Assembly (NCBI GenBank): GCA_964511405.1
Contig: CAZEFK010000002.1
Coordinates: 16,881-80,880 of the forward strand
Length of the DNA stretch: 64,000 bases
DNA from: CAZEFK01 sp964511405
Lineage (GTDB): Bacteria; Pseudomonadota; Alphaproteobacteria; Elsterales; Elsteraceae
Direction of reading: 5' to 3'
This document shows positions 35,011-43,585 of the stretch, one piece after another; the first letter of the stretch is position 1; the number at the start of each line of letters is the position of its first letter. The notes under the pieces were generated by a model. The model saw only the letters and a list, made by a program, of their open reading frames with translations, was not told the DNA's origin and searched no databases. Position numbers and translations under genes: made by a program.

Positions 35011-35816
35011 TGAGTGCCGCCATCGCCATGCCGGCGCCGATGACGGCGGCGGCGCCGGCGGTCCTCTGCCGCGGGCTCGGGGTCCGCTTCATGACCGAGC
35101 GGCGGGCCGTGACCGCGCTCGCCGACATCGACCTCGAGCTGGAGCAGGGCAGCTTCCTGACCCTGCTGGGGCCCTCGGGCTGCGGCAAGTCCACGCTGTT
35201 GCGGGTGATGGCCGATCTGATCCCGCCGACCTGCGGCACCATCGAGGTCCTGGGCAGCCCGCCCGCGGTGGCGCGGCAGCGGCGCGAGCTGGGCTTCGTG
35301 TTCCAGGACGCGGCACTGCTGCCCTGGCGCAGCGCCCTGGACAACGTGGCGCTGCCCCTGGAAGTCGGCGGGCGCCCGCCGCTGCCGCAGGGTGCCCGGA
35401 CCCCGCGCGAGCTGCTGGACCTGGTCGGCCTCGCCGGCTGGGAACAGGCGCTGCCCCACGAGCTGTCGGGCGGCATGCGCCAGCGCGTGGCGATCGCCCG
35501 CGCTCTGGTCGGCGGGCCCAAGCTCCTGCTCATGGACGAGCCGTTCGGCGCGCTCGACGAGATCACCCGCGACCGCCTGAACGAGGAGCTGCTGCGGATC
35601 TGGCGCGAGACCGGCACCACCGTGGTGTTCGTCACCCACAGCATCTACGAGGCCGCGTTCCTGGGCCAGAAGGTGCTGATGCTGGCCGCCAATCCCGGCC
35701 GGGTGCGCGAAATCGTGCCGATCGACCTGCCCGAGCCGCGGCGCCTCGGCGACCGCGAGCAGCCCCGCTTCATCGCGGCCGCAGCCCATCTGCGTCGTGT
35801 CCTGGAGACCTGCTGA
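35010..35816 (+). CDS. ABC transporter ATP-binding protein, NitT/TauT family
   Basis: ATPase of 268 residues (SsuB/TauB type). Walker A GPSGCGKST, Q-loop FVFQDAALLPWRSALDNV (the LLPW segment is diagnostic of this family), signature LSGGMRQRVAIAR, Walker B LLLMDEPFGALDE and switch His FVTHSIYEA are all intact. Start and stop codons overlap those of the neighbours by one base each (TGATG), so translation of all three transport genes is coupled. Confidence 0.92.
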   Translation: MSAAIAMPAPMTAAAPAVLCRGLGVRFMTERRAVTALADIDLELEQGSFLTLLGPSGCGKSTLLRVMADLIPPTCGTIEVLGSPPAVARQRRELGFVFQDAALLPWRSALDNVALPLEVGGRPPLPQGARTPRELLDLVGLAGWEQALPHELSGGMRQRVAIARALVGGPKLLLMDEPFGALDEITRDRLNEELLRIWRETGTTVVFVTHSIYEAAFLGQKVLMLAANPGRVREIVPIDLPEPRRLGDREQPRFIAAAAHLRRVLETC

Positions 35817-36646
35817 TGGCCACTGTCGCCCTTGCCGACACCGGCCTGCTCGACGCCGCCGACGCGCGCTTCCGGGCCGCGCTGCGGCGCCAGCGCCTGC
35901 GCCGCCGGCTGCTGCCGCTGGCCGGCATCGCCCTGTTCCTGCTGGCCTGGTGGGCCGTGGTCGCGCTGTTCGACGTCAAGCCCTTCATCGCCCCGTCGCC
36001 GATCGTGGTGGCGCAAACCATCCAGGCGAAGGTCGGGCTGCTCGCGGCCAACCTCTGGCCGACCGCGATCGAAGCGGTCAGCGGCTTCCTGCTGGGGAAC
36101 CTGGCCGCGATCCTGACCGCGACGGTGTTCGTCCACTCCAAGACGCTGGAGCAGGCGTTCTATCCGACCGCGGTCATGATCAACACCATCCCGGTCGTGG
36201 CCAAGGCGCCGATCCTGGTGCTGCTGTTGGGCAACGGCATGGAGCCCAAGATCGCGATCGCCGCGATCATCTGCTTCTTCCCGACGCTGGTGAACATGGT
36301 GCGCGGCCTGGAAGCCGTGAGCCCGCAATCGCTGGAGCTGATGCGCGTGCTGTCGGCCAGCCGGCGCGAGATCTTCTTCAAGCTGCGGGTCCAGAGCTCG
36401 CTGCCCTACCTGTTCTCGGCCCTGAAGATTGCGGCCAGCACCGCCGTGATCGGCGCCATCGTCGGCGAGTGGATCGGCTCCACCTACGGCATCGGCGCCC
36501 TGATCATCCAGGCGACCTACAACTTCGACTCGGCGCTGCTCTACGCCACCGTGATCGCCGGGTCCTGCTTCTCGGTCTGCTTCTTCCTGACGATCGCGCT
36601 GGTCGAGCGCCTGGTCGTCCGCTGGCAGCCCAACCGGAACCTTTAG
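35816..36646 (+). CDS. ABC transporter permease, NitT/TauT family
   Basis: Inner-membrane permease of 276 residues (SsuC/TauC type). About six membrane helices; the EAA-type loop reads LMRVLSASRREIFFKLRVQSSLPYLFSALK and is followed by STAVIGAIVGEWIGSTYGIG, both conserved in the family. Basic N-terminal segment RRQRLRRRLL precedes the first helix. The next gene, an FAD oxidoreductase, begins nine bases after the stop with its own GGGAGG. Confidence 0.91.
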   Translation: MATVALADTGLLDAADARFRAALRRQRLRRRLLPLAGIALFLLAWWAVVALFDVKPFIAPSPIVVAQTIQAKVGLLAANLWPTAIEAVSGFLLGNLAAILTATVFVHSKTLEQAFYPTAVMINTIPVVAKAPILVLLLGNGMEPKIAIAAIICFFPTLVNMVRGLEAVSPQSLELMRVLSASRREIFFKLRVQSSLPYLFSALKIAASTAVIGAIVGEWIGSTYGIGALIIQATYNFDSALLYATVIAGSCFSVCFFLTIALVERLVVRWQPNRNL

Positions 36647-36655
36647 GGAGGACCG

Positions 36656-38005
36656 ATGTCCGCGACCTATCGCGAGCCCGCGCGTGATGCGCCCGTCGTC
36701 GACCATGCCGAGGTGCTGGTGGTCGGTGGCGGCCCGGCCGGCTTCAGCGCCGCTGTCGCCGCGGCCCGCCACGGCGCCCGCACCGTGCTGGTCGAACGCT
36801 ATCCCTATCTGGGCGGCCTGGCGTCGGGCGGCATGGTGCTGGTGCTCGACGACATGTGCGCCGGCGCCGAGATCACCGTGCGCGGCCTGTGCGCCGAGAT
36901 GATCGACCGCCTGGCCCGGATCGGGTTGGCCGTGTTTCCGCCCGAGGCCGAGCGCGGCCCCGATCCCGCGATGTTCCGGAAATGGTCGCGCTGGGGCGTG
37001 TTCGACTTCAACCAGAAGCACAAGCCGATCTGCTACGCCGCGGCGTTCGACCCCGATGGCTGGAAGCGGGTGTCGGACGACATGGTGCAGGACGCGGGGG
37101 TCCGGCTGCGCCTGCATAGCTGGTTTTCGGCCGCGATGGTCGAGGACGGCCGGATCCGGGGCGTGGTGTGCGAGACCAAGGCCGGCCGCCAGGCGATCAC
37201 CGGCGATGTGGTGATCGACGCGACCGGCGACCTGGACGTGGCCGCCTCGGCCGGCGCCCCGTTCCTGCATGGCAGCTACATCGTGACCACGGTGTTCCGC
37301 CTGGGCGGCGTCGACACCGACGAAGCCGAGCGCTTCCAGTTCGAGGAGCCCGAAGCCTTCGCCAAGCTCGACCGTGCGGCCCGGCGCATTGTCGGCGGCT
37401 CCTGGGACTATTGGTGGCTGAAGACGCCCCTGCCGGGCGTCGTCTGGTGCAACTGCCCGCACATGCCCGACCTGGACGGCGTCAAGGTCGAGGACCTGAC
37501 CCGCGCCGAGTTCGAAGGCCGCCGCCGCATCCATGCCCTGGTCGAGTTCGCGCGCGCCAACCTGCCCGGCTTCGCGCGCTGCCACATCGTCGACATGGCG
37601 CCCCAGACCGGCATCCGCCAGACCCGGCTGCTCGACGGCGACTATGTCGTGACCAAGGAGGACGTGGTCAACCGCGTGCGGTTCGCCGACAGCGTGGCGC
37701 GCGGCCGCGACTACTACACGCCCTACCGTGCCCTGCTGCCCAAGGGCGTCGACCAGCTCCTGGTGGCCGGGCGCCATTACTCGGCGACCAGCCAGGCCCA
37801 GAAGATCAGCCGCGAGATCCCGCCCTGCATGGCGATGGGCGAGGCCGCCGGCGTCGCCGCGGTCCAGGCCCTGCACGCCGGCCACAGCGTGCGCGCGATC
37901 GACGTCGCCCGGCTGCAGCGGACCTTGCGCGCCCAAGGAGCAGATCCGGGCGACCCGGGCGCCAACCCTGGCGACCAGGCGGCCCCGGCTGTCGCGGCCC
38001 AATAG
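36656..38005 (+). CDS. FAD-dependent oxidoreductase (FAD_oxidored family)
   Basis: Flavoprotein of 449 residues. The N-terminal dinucleotide fold is clear: EVLVVGGGPAGFSAAVAAARHGARTVLVE, with GGGPAG. LGGLASGGMVLVLDDM follows, typical of the FAD_oxidored (PF12831) family, and VVIDATGDLDVAASAGAPF is the second FAD motif. The end holds SREIPPCMAMGEAAGVAAVQAL. Together with the downstream ferredoxin it could form an electron-transfer pair as FixC/FixX do, though the sequence is not FixC. It may oxidise or reduce the CoA-linked or free substrate. Substrate unknown. Confidence 0.82.
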   Translation: MSATYREPARDAPVVDHAEVLVVGGGPAGFSAAVAAARHGARTVLVERYPYLGGLASGGMVLVLDDMCAGAEITVRGLCAEMIDRLARIGLAVFPPEAERGPDPAMFRKWSRWGVFDFNQKHKPICYAAAFDPDGWKRVSDDMVQDAGVRLRLHSWFSAAMVEDGRIRGVVCETKAGRQAITGDVVIDATGDLDVAASAGAPFLHGSYIVTTVFRLGGVDTDEAERFQFEEPEAFAKLDRAARRIVGGSWDYWWLKTPLPGVVWCNCPHMPDLDGVKVEDLTRAEFEGRRRIHALVEFARANLPGFARCHIVDMAPQTGIRQTRLLDGDYVVTKEDVVNRVRFADSVARGRDYYTPYRALLPKGVDQLLVAGRHYSATSQAQKISREIPPCMAMGEAAGVAAVQALHAGHSVRAIDVARLQRTLRAQGADPGDPGANPGDQAAPAVAAQ

Positions 38006-38016
38006 GGGAGATCAGG

Positions 38017-39198
38017 ATGGACGGGACCAGCCGACCGGTGCAACCGCTGACCGGCGTCAAGGTGATCGACTTCACCCAGGTCATGCTGGGGCCGTGCTGC
38101 ACGCAGATGCTGGGCGACTACGGCGCCGACGTGATCAAGATCGAGCGCGGTGCGGGCGACCTGTCGCGCAGCTCGATCGCCGACGACCCCGCCGGCCTCG
38201 ACAACCCGGTGTTTCAGAGCCTGAACCGCAACAAGCGCAGCATCGTGCTCGACCTGCGCGGCGAGGCGGGCAAGGCGGTGGTGCGGCGGCTGGTCGAGAG
38301 CGCCGACGTGGTGGTCAACAATTTCCGCGCCGGCGTCATGGACCGCATGGGCTTCGGCTACGACGCGCTGGCGGCGATCAACCCACGCCTGATCTATGCC
38401 GAGGGCACCGGCTTCGGCAGCGCCGGTCCGTACGCCCACAAGGGCGGCCAGGACATCCTGGCCCAGGCCATGACCGGCGTGATGGCGCGCAAGGCGAACG
38501 AGCAGCTGCCGACCAGCATCTATCCGACCGCGCTGGCCGACTACTCGGCCGGCATGCACCTCGTCCAAGGCATCCTGCTGGCGCTGCTGCACCGCGAGCG
38601 CACCGGGCGCGGCCAGCGCGTCGAAGTCTCGCTCTATGACAGCATGCTGGCCATGCAGATGCAGGAGGCCGCCATGTGGCTGATGCGCGGCCGCGACCTC
38701 AACTGGGCGGCCATGCCGCTGACCGGCGCCTTCGCGACCACCGATGGCGCGATCGTGCTGGTCGGCGCCTTCAAGACCCATCCCTTGCGCGACATCTCGG
38801 CGGCGCTGGGCATCGACGACCTGTCCCAGGACCCGCGCTTTGCCACCCACGCCGACCAGGTCGCCAACAAGCCGGCACTGCAGGCGATTTTTGCCGAGCA
38901 TTTCCGCACCGGCAGCACCGAGCACTGGATCGCCCGGCTGGAGGCCCAGGACCTGCTGTGCGCCCCGGTCAAACCGCTGTCGGCGGCGCTGGCGGACCCG
39001 CAGACCGCGGCCAACGGCATGCTCCTCAGCGACGGCGAGCTGGGGCTGATCGGGTCGCCGGTGCACCTGTCCGACGACGGCTTCGCCCTGCGCCGGCGGC
39101 CGCCGCGCCTCGGCCAGGACGGGCCGGAGATCCTGGCCGAGTTCGGGTTCGCGCCCGCCGAGGTCGCGCAGCTCAAGGCCGAGCGGGTGCTGGCATGA
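38017..39198 (+). CDS. CaiB/BaiF family (type III) CoA-transferase
   Basis: CoA-transferase of 393 residues. It begins with PLTGVKVIDFTQVMLGPCCTQMLGDYGADVIKIE, the family hallmark. The catalytic Asp is D175 in TALADYSAGM, which forms the aspartyl-CoA thioester. Other motifs are NRNKRSIVLDLR and RVEVSLYDSMLAMQ. GGGGAG precedes the ATG. Its stop overlaps the enoyl-CoA hydratase start. The role here is probably activation of the imported acid by CoA transfer, as CaiB does for carnitine or Frc for oxalate. Confidence 0.92.
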   Translation: MDGTSRPVQPLTGVKVIDFTQVMLGPCCTQMLGDYGADVIKIERGAGDLSRSSIADDPAGLDNPVFQSLNRNKRSIVLDLRGEAGKAVVRRLVESADVVVNNFRAGVMDRMGFGYDALAAINPRLIYAEGTGFGSAGPYAHKGGQDILAQAMTGVMARKANEQLPTSIYPTALADYSAGMHLVQGILLALLHRERTGRGQRVEVSLYDSMLAMQMQEAAMWLMRGRDLNWAAMPLTGAFATTDGAIVLVGAFKTHPLRDISAALGIDDLSQDPRFATHADQVANKPALQAIFAEHFRTGSTEHWIARLEAQDLLCAPVKPLSAALADPQTAANGMLLSDGELGLIGSPVHLSDDGFALRRRPPRLGQDGPEILAEFGFAPAEVAQLKAERVLA

Positions 39199-39968
39199 CC
39201 GTCCGCTTCGCGCAGGCCGACGGCGTCGCCCGCATCACCCTCGACCGGCCCGACACCCTCAACGCCGTCGACGTCGACACCGAAGCTCGCTTGCAGGGGA
39301 TCTGGGCCCAGCTGGAAGCCGATCCCACGGCCCGCGTGGCCGTGCTGACCGGCGCCGGCGACCGCGCGTTTTGCGTCGGCGCCGACATGAAGAGCACCGG
39401 CAAGTCGGGCCTCGACTACTGGGCCAGCCCGCGCCCCGGCGGCTTCGGCGGCATCGCGCTGCGCCAAACCCTGGACATCCCGGTGATCGCCCGGGTCAAT
39501 GGCCACGCCCTGGGCGGCGGCTTCGAAATGATGCTGGGCTGCGACCTGGTCGTCGCGGCCGAGGACGCGACCTTCGGTCTGCCCGAGCCCCGGGTCGGCC
39601 GCCTGCCGCTCGACGGCGGCATGACCCTGCTGCCCCGCCAGCTGCCGCTGAAGCAGGCCATGAGCCTGCTGCTGACGGGTCGGCGCATCAAGGCCGCCGA
39701 GGCGCTGGCCATGGGGCTGGTCAACGAAGTGGTGCCGCGCGCCGAGCTTGATGCCGCGGTCGACCGCTGGGTCGCCGACATCCTGGCCTGCGCGCCGCTT
39801 TCGATCCGCGCCATCAAGCAATCGGTCCAGCGCACCGCCCACCTGACCGGCGCCGAGGCGCAGATGATGCGGCTGCCGGCCGTGATCGCGTGCCTCCAGT
39901 CGGAAGACGGCGAGGAGGGCGTGCGCGCCTTCCGCGAGAAGCGTCCGCCGCGCTGGACCGGGCGGTAG
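39195..39968 (+). CDS. Enoyl-CoA hydratase/isomerase family protein
   Basis: Crotonase-fold protein of 257 residues. The oxyanion-hole segments FCVGADMKSTG and RVNGHALGGGFEMMLGCDL are present. Both catalytic glutamates of hydratases are kept: E111 in GGGFEMM and E131 in FGLPEPRVG, so hydration or dehydration of an acyl-CoA is plausible. It is coupled to the CoA-transferase by a four-base overlap. In carnitine metabolism the analogous partner is CaiD. Actual substrate unknown. Confidence 0.9.
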   Translation: MTVRFAQADGVARITLDRPDTLNAVDVDTEARLQGIWAQLEADPTARVAVLTGAGDRAFCVGADMKSTGKSGLDYWASPRPGGFGGIALRQTLDIPVIARVNGHALGGGFEMMLGCDLVVAAEDATFGLPEPRVGRLPLDGGMTLLPRQLPLKQAMSLLLTGRRIKAAEALAMGLVNEVVPRAELDAAVDRWVADILACAPLSIRAIKQSVQRTAHLTGAEAQMMRLPAVIACLQSEDGEEGVRAFREKRPPRWTGR

Positions 39969-39978
39969 GGCCGCACCG

Positions 39979-40305
39979 GTGGCCTACGTCGTCACCGCCC
40001 CGTGCATCGACGTCAAGGACGGCGCCTGCGCCCGCGCCTGCCCGGTCGACTGCATCTATGAGGGCGGCCGGATGTTCTATATCCAGCCCGACGAATGCAT
40101 CGACTGCGGCCTGTGCGTCTCGGTCTGCCCGGTCGACGCCATCTATGCCGAGGACGAGCTGCCAGCCGGGGCCGGGCCGTTCCAAGCCGCCAACGCAGAA
40201 TTCTTCGGACCTGCCGTGACCGGCCTCGGCGCACCGGGCGGGGCCGAGCCCGAGCTGATCACGGCGAAGGACCATCCGCTGGTGGCAGGGTGGGCCAAGG
40301 CATAG
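39979..40305 (+). CDS. 7Fe ferredoxin (FdxA type)
   Basis: Ferredoxin of 108 residues beginning with a GTG. Relative to Azotobacter FdI, Cys9, Cys17 and Cys50 would bind the [3Fe-4S] cluster and Cys21, Cys40, Cys43, Cys46 the [4Fe-4S] cluster. The usual free second cysteine is replaced by Val12 (PCIDVKDGAC), which fits a 3Fe site. A C-terminal extension ends AKDHPLVAGWAKA. As last gene of the catabolic operon it probably passes electrons to or from the FAD oxidoreductase. Confidence 0.88.
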   Translation: MAYVVTAPCIDVKDGACARACPVDCIYEGGRMFYIQPDECIDCGLCVSVCPVDAIYAEDELPAGAGPFQAANAEFFGPAVTGLGAPGGAEPELITAKDHPLVAGWAKA

Positions 40306-40359
40306 CCGACCTTGCCGCTCGCCAGTCTGCTTCGGCGCAGCGCCGATATGCGCCAGGTG

Positions 40360-40698
40360 TCAAACTACTGAAGCCAAAGCATTCTTGACCGCCTCGGGCT
40401 GCTTGTCGATCACGATCAGCAGCGTCCTTGCCGGTCCGCTCGGCACCTTGGCCCCGCGCTCCCATTCCTGCAGCGTGCGGACGCTGAACCCGAAGGCCTC
40501 GGCGAATTTCGCCTGGCTCAAGCCGGATCGCTTCCGGATTGCCGCTACGTCGAACTCAGGCGCCATGTCAGGGGCCGCGTCGGGATCGTCGGCAATCTGC
40601 TGCCGGATCTCGTCATCGGTGGTCGCGGCGATCTTGTCCCAATCGACGTCCTGCAACGCCTTGAGCGCGGCTTCCCTAGACCCCCTGGTAATAGGCAT
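40360..40698 (-). CDS. Helix-turn-helix antitoxin/regulator partner of BrnT
   Basis: Protein of 112 residues. The C-terminal half is an Xre-type helix-turn-helix: IRKRSGLSQAKFAEAFGFSV followed by RTLQEWERGAKVPSGPARTL. The N-terminal half (WDKIAATTDDEIRQQIADD) is acidic and resembles the part of BrnA-like antitoxins that wraps the toxin. The ATG at 40698 lies 23 bases inside the end of the BrnT gene, a typical toxin-antitoxin overlap. It should neutralise BrnT and bind the palindrome at 40952-40972. Confidence 0.82.
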   Translation of the reverse strand: MPITRGSREAALKALQDVDWDKIAATTDDEIRQQIADDPDAAPDMAPEFDVAAIRKRSGLSQAKFAEAFGFSVRTLQEWERGAKVPSGPARTLLIVIDKQPEAVKNALASVV

Positions 40699-40945
40699 CA
40701 GCTTCCCTCTTGGTTGCGCGGCGCAACGAGATGATGCGGCGAACCTCGCCACGATCCGTAAAGACACACACGAACACGTGTCCAGCGATCAGTCCTCGGG
40801 CAACCTGGCGCTCCTCTCCATATTCGAAACGGTCGTCCTGATCTATGATTACCGGTCCGTCGAACATCAGTTCGGCGATGGCCAGCGACACGTTATGATC
40901 TCGACGGTTCTTCTTATCTTTGTCGCTATCCCATTCGAAGATCAT
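40676..40945 (-). CDS. BrnT family toxin
   Basis: Ribonuclease-like toxin of 89 residues in the BrnT (RelE-fold) family. Hallmarks: MIFEWDSDKDKKNRRDHNVSLAIAELMFD at the start, then GEERQVARGLIAGHVFVCVFTDRG and RIISLRRATKREADAYY. Length is normal. It is first in the operon and overlaps its antitoxin gene, with a palindromic operator just before its start codon. BrnT toxins inhibit translation by RNA cleavage. The pair sits between a catabolic operon and a LysR gene, suggesting insertion there. Confidence 0.9.
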   Translation of the reverse strand: MIFEWDSDKDKKNRRDHNVSLAIAELMFDGPVIIDQDDRFEYGEERQVARGLIAGHVFVCVFTDRGEVRRIISLRRATKREADAYYQGV

Positions 40946-40951
40946 GGCCCA

Positions 40952-40972
40952 CCATACGCCATAGGCGTATGG
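40952..40972 (-). promoter_or_regulatory. Palindromic operator of the BrnT toxin-antitoxin operon
   Basis: Perfect inverted repeat CCATACGCC-ATA-GGCGTATGG ending seven bases before the toxin ATG. A dimeric antitoxin could bind here and block both transcription and access to the ribosome site. Confidence 0.65.
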
Positions 40973-41119
40973 ACGCCAATGACGAATTCCCTCGTCCGGG
41001 ATCGACGAGCGACCTGCTGTGCATCCTGACCGGCGCCGCGGGACCGGCTACTTGGGCGTGCCCACCATCCGTACCGTTCGATTGAACCCGGGCCCGGCGC
41101 GGCCCACACTCGGCCCGCC

Positions 41120-42019
41120 ATGCATGCCTCGGTCCTGCGCTATCTGCGCGAGGTCGCCCGCTGCGGTTCGGTCCGCAAGGCGGCCCAGGCGCTCCATGTC
41201 GCGTCGTCGGCGGTCAACCGCCAGATCCTGCAGCTCGAGGACGAGCTGGGGCTGGCGCTGTTCGATCGCCTGCCCTCGGGCATGCGGCCGACCCCGGCGG
41301 GCGAGCTGCTGCTGCGCCATGTCCGCGACACGCTCTACGACTTCGAGCGGCTGCGCTCGGAGATGGACGAGCTGCGCGGGGTCAAGACCGGCCATATCCG
41401 GATCGCGGCCATCGACAGCCTGCTGGTCGACTTCCTGCCGAGGATGGTCGACCGCTTCGCCCGCGACTATCCCGCCGTCACCCTGTCGGTGCTGGCGGTC
41501 AGCCCCGGTGGCGTGTTCGACGACGTCGCATCCGGCCAGGCCGACATCGGCCTGACCTTCGTGGCCCCGCGGCCCCATGGGCTGCAAGTCGCCGCCGCCG
41601 TGCCGATGCCGATCGGCGCCGTCATGTCGGCCGGCCATCCGCTCGCCGCCCGGCCATCGCTGCCGTTCGACGCGTTCCAGGGCTATCCCCTGCTCCTGCA
41701 GGACCATCCGCTGCCCGCGCCGCCGTTCCTGGACGACGACTTCACCGCGTTCCGCGCCAGCATCCAGCCGCGGCTGGCGTCCAACTCCATCGAGTTCCTG
41801 AGACGGGCGATCCACGCCAATCTGGGCGTCGCCTTCTTCACCCGCCTGGGCTTCCTGCGCGAGATCGAAGCCGGCGAGATGGTGTTCGTGCCGTTCGCCG
41901 CGGCCCGGCTCAATCGGCTGGAGGTCGGGCTGTTCATCCCGTCCCAGCGCAGCCTGCCGCCGGTGACCGCGGCCCTGGTCAATCTGCTGGCCAAGCAGCT
42001 GGTGCAGCTGGCACGTTGA
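41120..42019 (+). CDS. LysR family transcriptional regulator
   Basis: Regulator of 299 residues. The N-terminal winged helix reads VARCGSVRKAAQALHVASSAVNRQILQLEDELGLALFDR, and the effector domain starts near residue 92 (GHIRIAAIDSLLVDFLPRMV) with GQADIGLTFV as the usual second motif. It is in the same orientation as the catabolic operon (33967-40305), which ends 815 bases upstream beyond the toxin-antitoxin pair, and could control it. The more direct neighbour is the Ada-AlkA gene seven bases downstream. Effector unknown. Confidence 0.88.
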   Translation: MHASVLRYLREVARCGSVRKAAQALHVASSAVNRQILQLEDELGLALFDRLPSGMRPTPAGELLLRHVRDTLYDFERLRSEMDELRGVKTGHIRIAAIDSLLVDFLPRMVDRFARDYPAVTLSVLAVSPGGVFDDVASGQADIGLTFVAPRPHGLQVAAAVPMPIGAVMSAGHPLAARPSLPFDAFQGYPLLLQDHPLPAPPFLDDDFTAFRASIQPRLASNSIEFLRRAIHANLGVAFFTRLGFLREIEAGEMVFVPFAAARLNRLEVGLFIPSQRSLPPVTAALVNLLAKQLVQLAR

Positions 42020-42025
42020 CTGACC

Positions 42026-43585
42026 ATGTCCGAAAACCGCGAGCGCGGGTCCGATGACGATGGCATCGTCCGGCCCATGGACCAGTTCGATCAGCTCGAT
42101 CCCCAGGCCTGCTACCGGGCGCTCGAAACCCGCGAGCCGCGGTTCGACGGGCGCCTGTTCGTGGGCGTCACCTCCACCGGCATCTATTGTCGGCCGATCT
42201 GTCCGGCGCGCACACCCAAGTTCGCGAACTGCCGCTTCTTCCCGTCGGCGGCGGCGGCCCAGGAGGCCGGCTTCCGGCCGTGCCTGCGCTGCCGGCCCGA
42301 GATCGCACCCGAGGCCAGCGCCTGGCGCGGCACGTCCAACACGGTCAGCCGCGGCCTGGCGCTGATCGCCGAAGGCGCGCTCGACGGCGACGACGCCAGC
42401 GTCGAACGGCTGGCCGAGCGGCTGGGGGTCGGCGGCCGCCAGCTGCGCCGGCTGTTCCGGCAGCATCTCGGGGCGTCGCCGATCGCCGTGGCCCAGACCC
42501 GGCGGGTGCTGTTCGCCAAACAGCTCATCCATGACACGCGCCTGCCCATGGCCGAGGTCGCGCTCGCCGCGGGTTTCGGCAGCATCCGGCGCTTCAACGA
42601 GACCTTCCAGAGCCTCTTCCGCCGCCCGCCCAGCGCCCTACGCCGACGCCACGCCACCGCCCTGCCGGAAGGGACCGTGGCCGACACCGGCGTCACGGTC
42701 CGCCTGCGCTACCGCCCCCCTTATGATTGGCCGGCGATGCTCGCCTATCTGACGGCCCGGGCGATCGACGGCGTCGAGGCCGTCGCGGACGGCGTCTACC
42801 GGCGCACCCTGCAGGCCGACGGCACCCTCGGCACCGTGGAGATTGCCCACGACGCCCCGCGCCACAGCCTGCAGGCCACGATCCGGGTCGGCGACATCAG
42901 GGCCCTGCCCGGCATCGTCGCCCGCGTCAGGCGCGTCTTCGACCTTGCCGCCGACGTCGTCGCCATCGGCCAGCACCTGGCCCGGGACCCGCTGCTGGCG
43001 CCGCTGGTCGCCGAGCGGCCCGGCCTGCGCGCGCCCGGCGGCTGGGACGGCTTCGAGCTGGCGGTGCGCGCCGTGCTCGGCCAGCAGGTCACGGTCGAGG
43101 CCGGCCGCCGCCTGGCCGGGCAGCTGGTGCAGCTGTGCGGGGCGGTTCTGCCGGCGTCGCCAGGAAATGCGCTCGCGCGCGCCTTCCCGACCGCCGCCCA
43201 GGTCGCCGCCGCCGACCTGGGGGCGCTGGGCATGCCCGCGGCCCGGAAGGCGGCGCTCGGCGCCCTGGCCGCGGCCGCCATCGCCGACCCCGGCCTGTTC
43301 CAACCGCTGGGCACGGTCGAGGAGACGGTCGGCCGGCTGCGCGCGATCCGCGGCGTCGGCGAGTGGACCGCCCAGTACATCGCACTCCGCGCCGTGCGCG
43401 AACCGGACGCCTTCCCGGCCAGCGACATCGGCCTGTTGCGCGGCGCCGCCAACGGCGACGGCGTCAGGCCCAGCCCGGCCGAGCTGCAGGGCCGGGCCGA
43501 GCCGTGGCGGCCCTGGCGCGCCTATGCCGCCCAGCATCTCTGGGCCGCCGACGCGGCCCGCCTGCACTCCATGAGGGTTCCATGA
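42026..43585 (+). CDS. Ada-AlkA fusion: phosphotriester-sensing regulator and 3-methyladenine DNA glycosylase
   Basis: Protein of 519 residues joining two repair modules. Residues 25-100 are the Ada N-terminal zinc domain: C55, C59, C86 and C89 have exactly the spacing of Ada C38, C42, C69 and C72, the first being the methyl acceptor. Residues 105-205 are an AraC-type helix-turn-helix. From about 210 it is AlkA, with the helix-hairpin-helix IRGVGEWTAQYIALR and catalytic Asp467 (SDIGLLRG). It should sense alkylated DNA and excise 3-methyladenine. An in-frame ATG at 42077 is an alternative start. Its stop overlaps the next gene (ATGA). Confidence 0.9.
   Translation: MSENRERGSDDDGIVRPMDQFDQLDPQACYRALETREPRFDGRLFVGVTSTGIYCRPICPARTPKFANCRFFPSAAAAQEAGFRPCLRCRPEIAPEASAWRGTSNTVSRGLALIAEGALDGDDASVERLAERLGVGGRQLRRLFRQHLGASPIAVAQTRRVLFAKQLIHDTRLPMAEVALAAGFGSIRRFNETFQSLFRRPPSALRRRHATALPEGTVADTGVTVRLRYRPPYDWPAMLAYLTARAIDGVEAVADGVYRRTLQADGTLGTVEIAHDAPRHSLQATIRVGDIRALPGIVARVRRVFDLAADVVAIGQHLARDPLLAPLVAERPGLRAPGGWDGFELAVRAVLGQQVTVEAGRRLAGQLVQLCGAVLPASPGNALARAFPTAAQVAAADLGALGMPAARKAALGALAAAAIADPGLFQPLGTVEETVGRLRAIRGVGEWTAQYIALRAVREPDAFPASDIGLLRGAANGDGVRPSPAELQGRAEPWRPWRAYAAQHLWAADAARLHSMRVP

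Noticed and set aside
36656..38005. FixC assignment for the FAD oxidoreductase
   Set aside because: Operon context recalls fix/cai genes, but the LGGLASGGMV segment and overall pattern fit FAD_oxidored, and no FixA/FixB electron-transfer flavoproteins are present.
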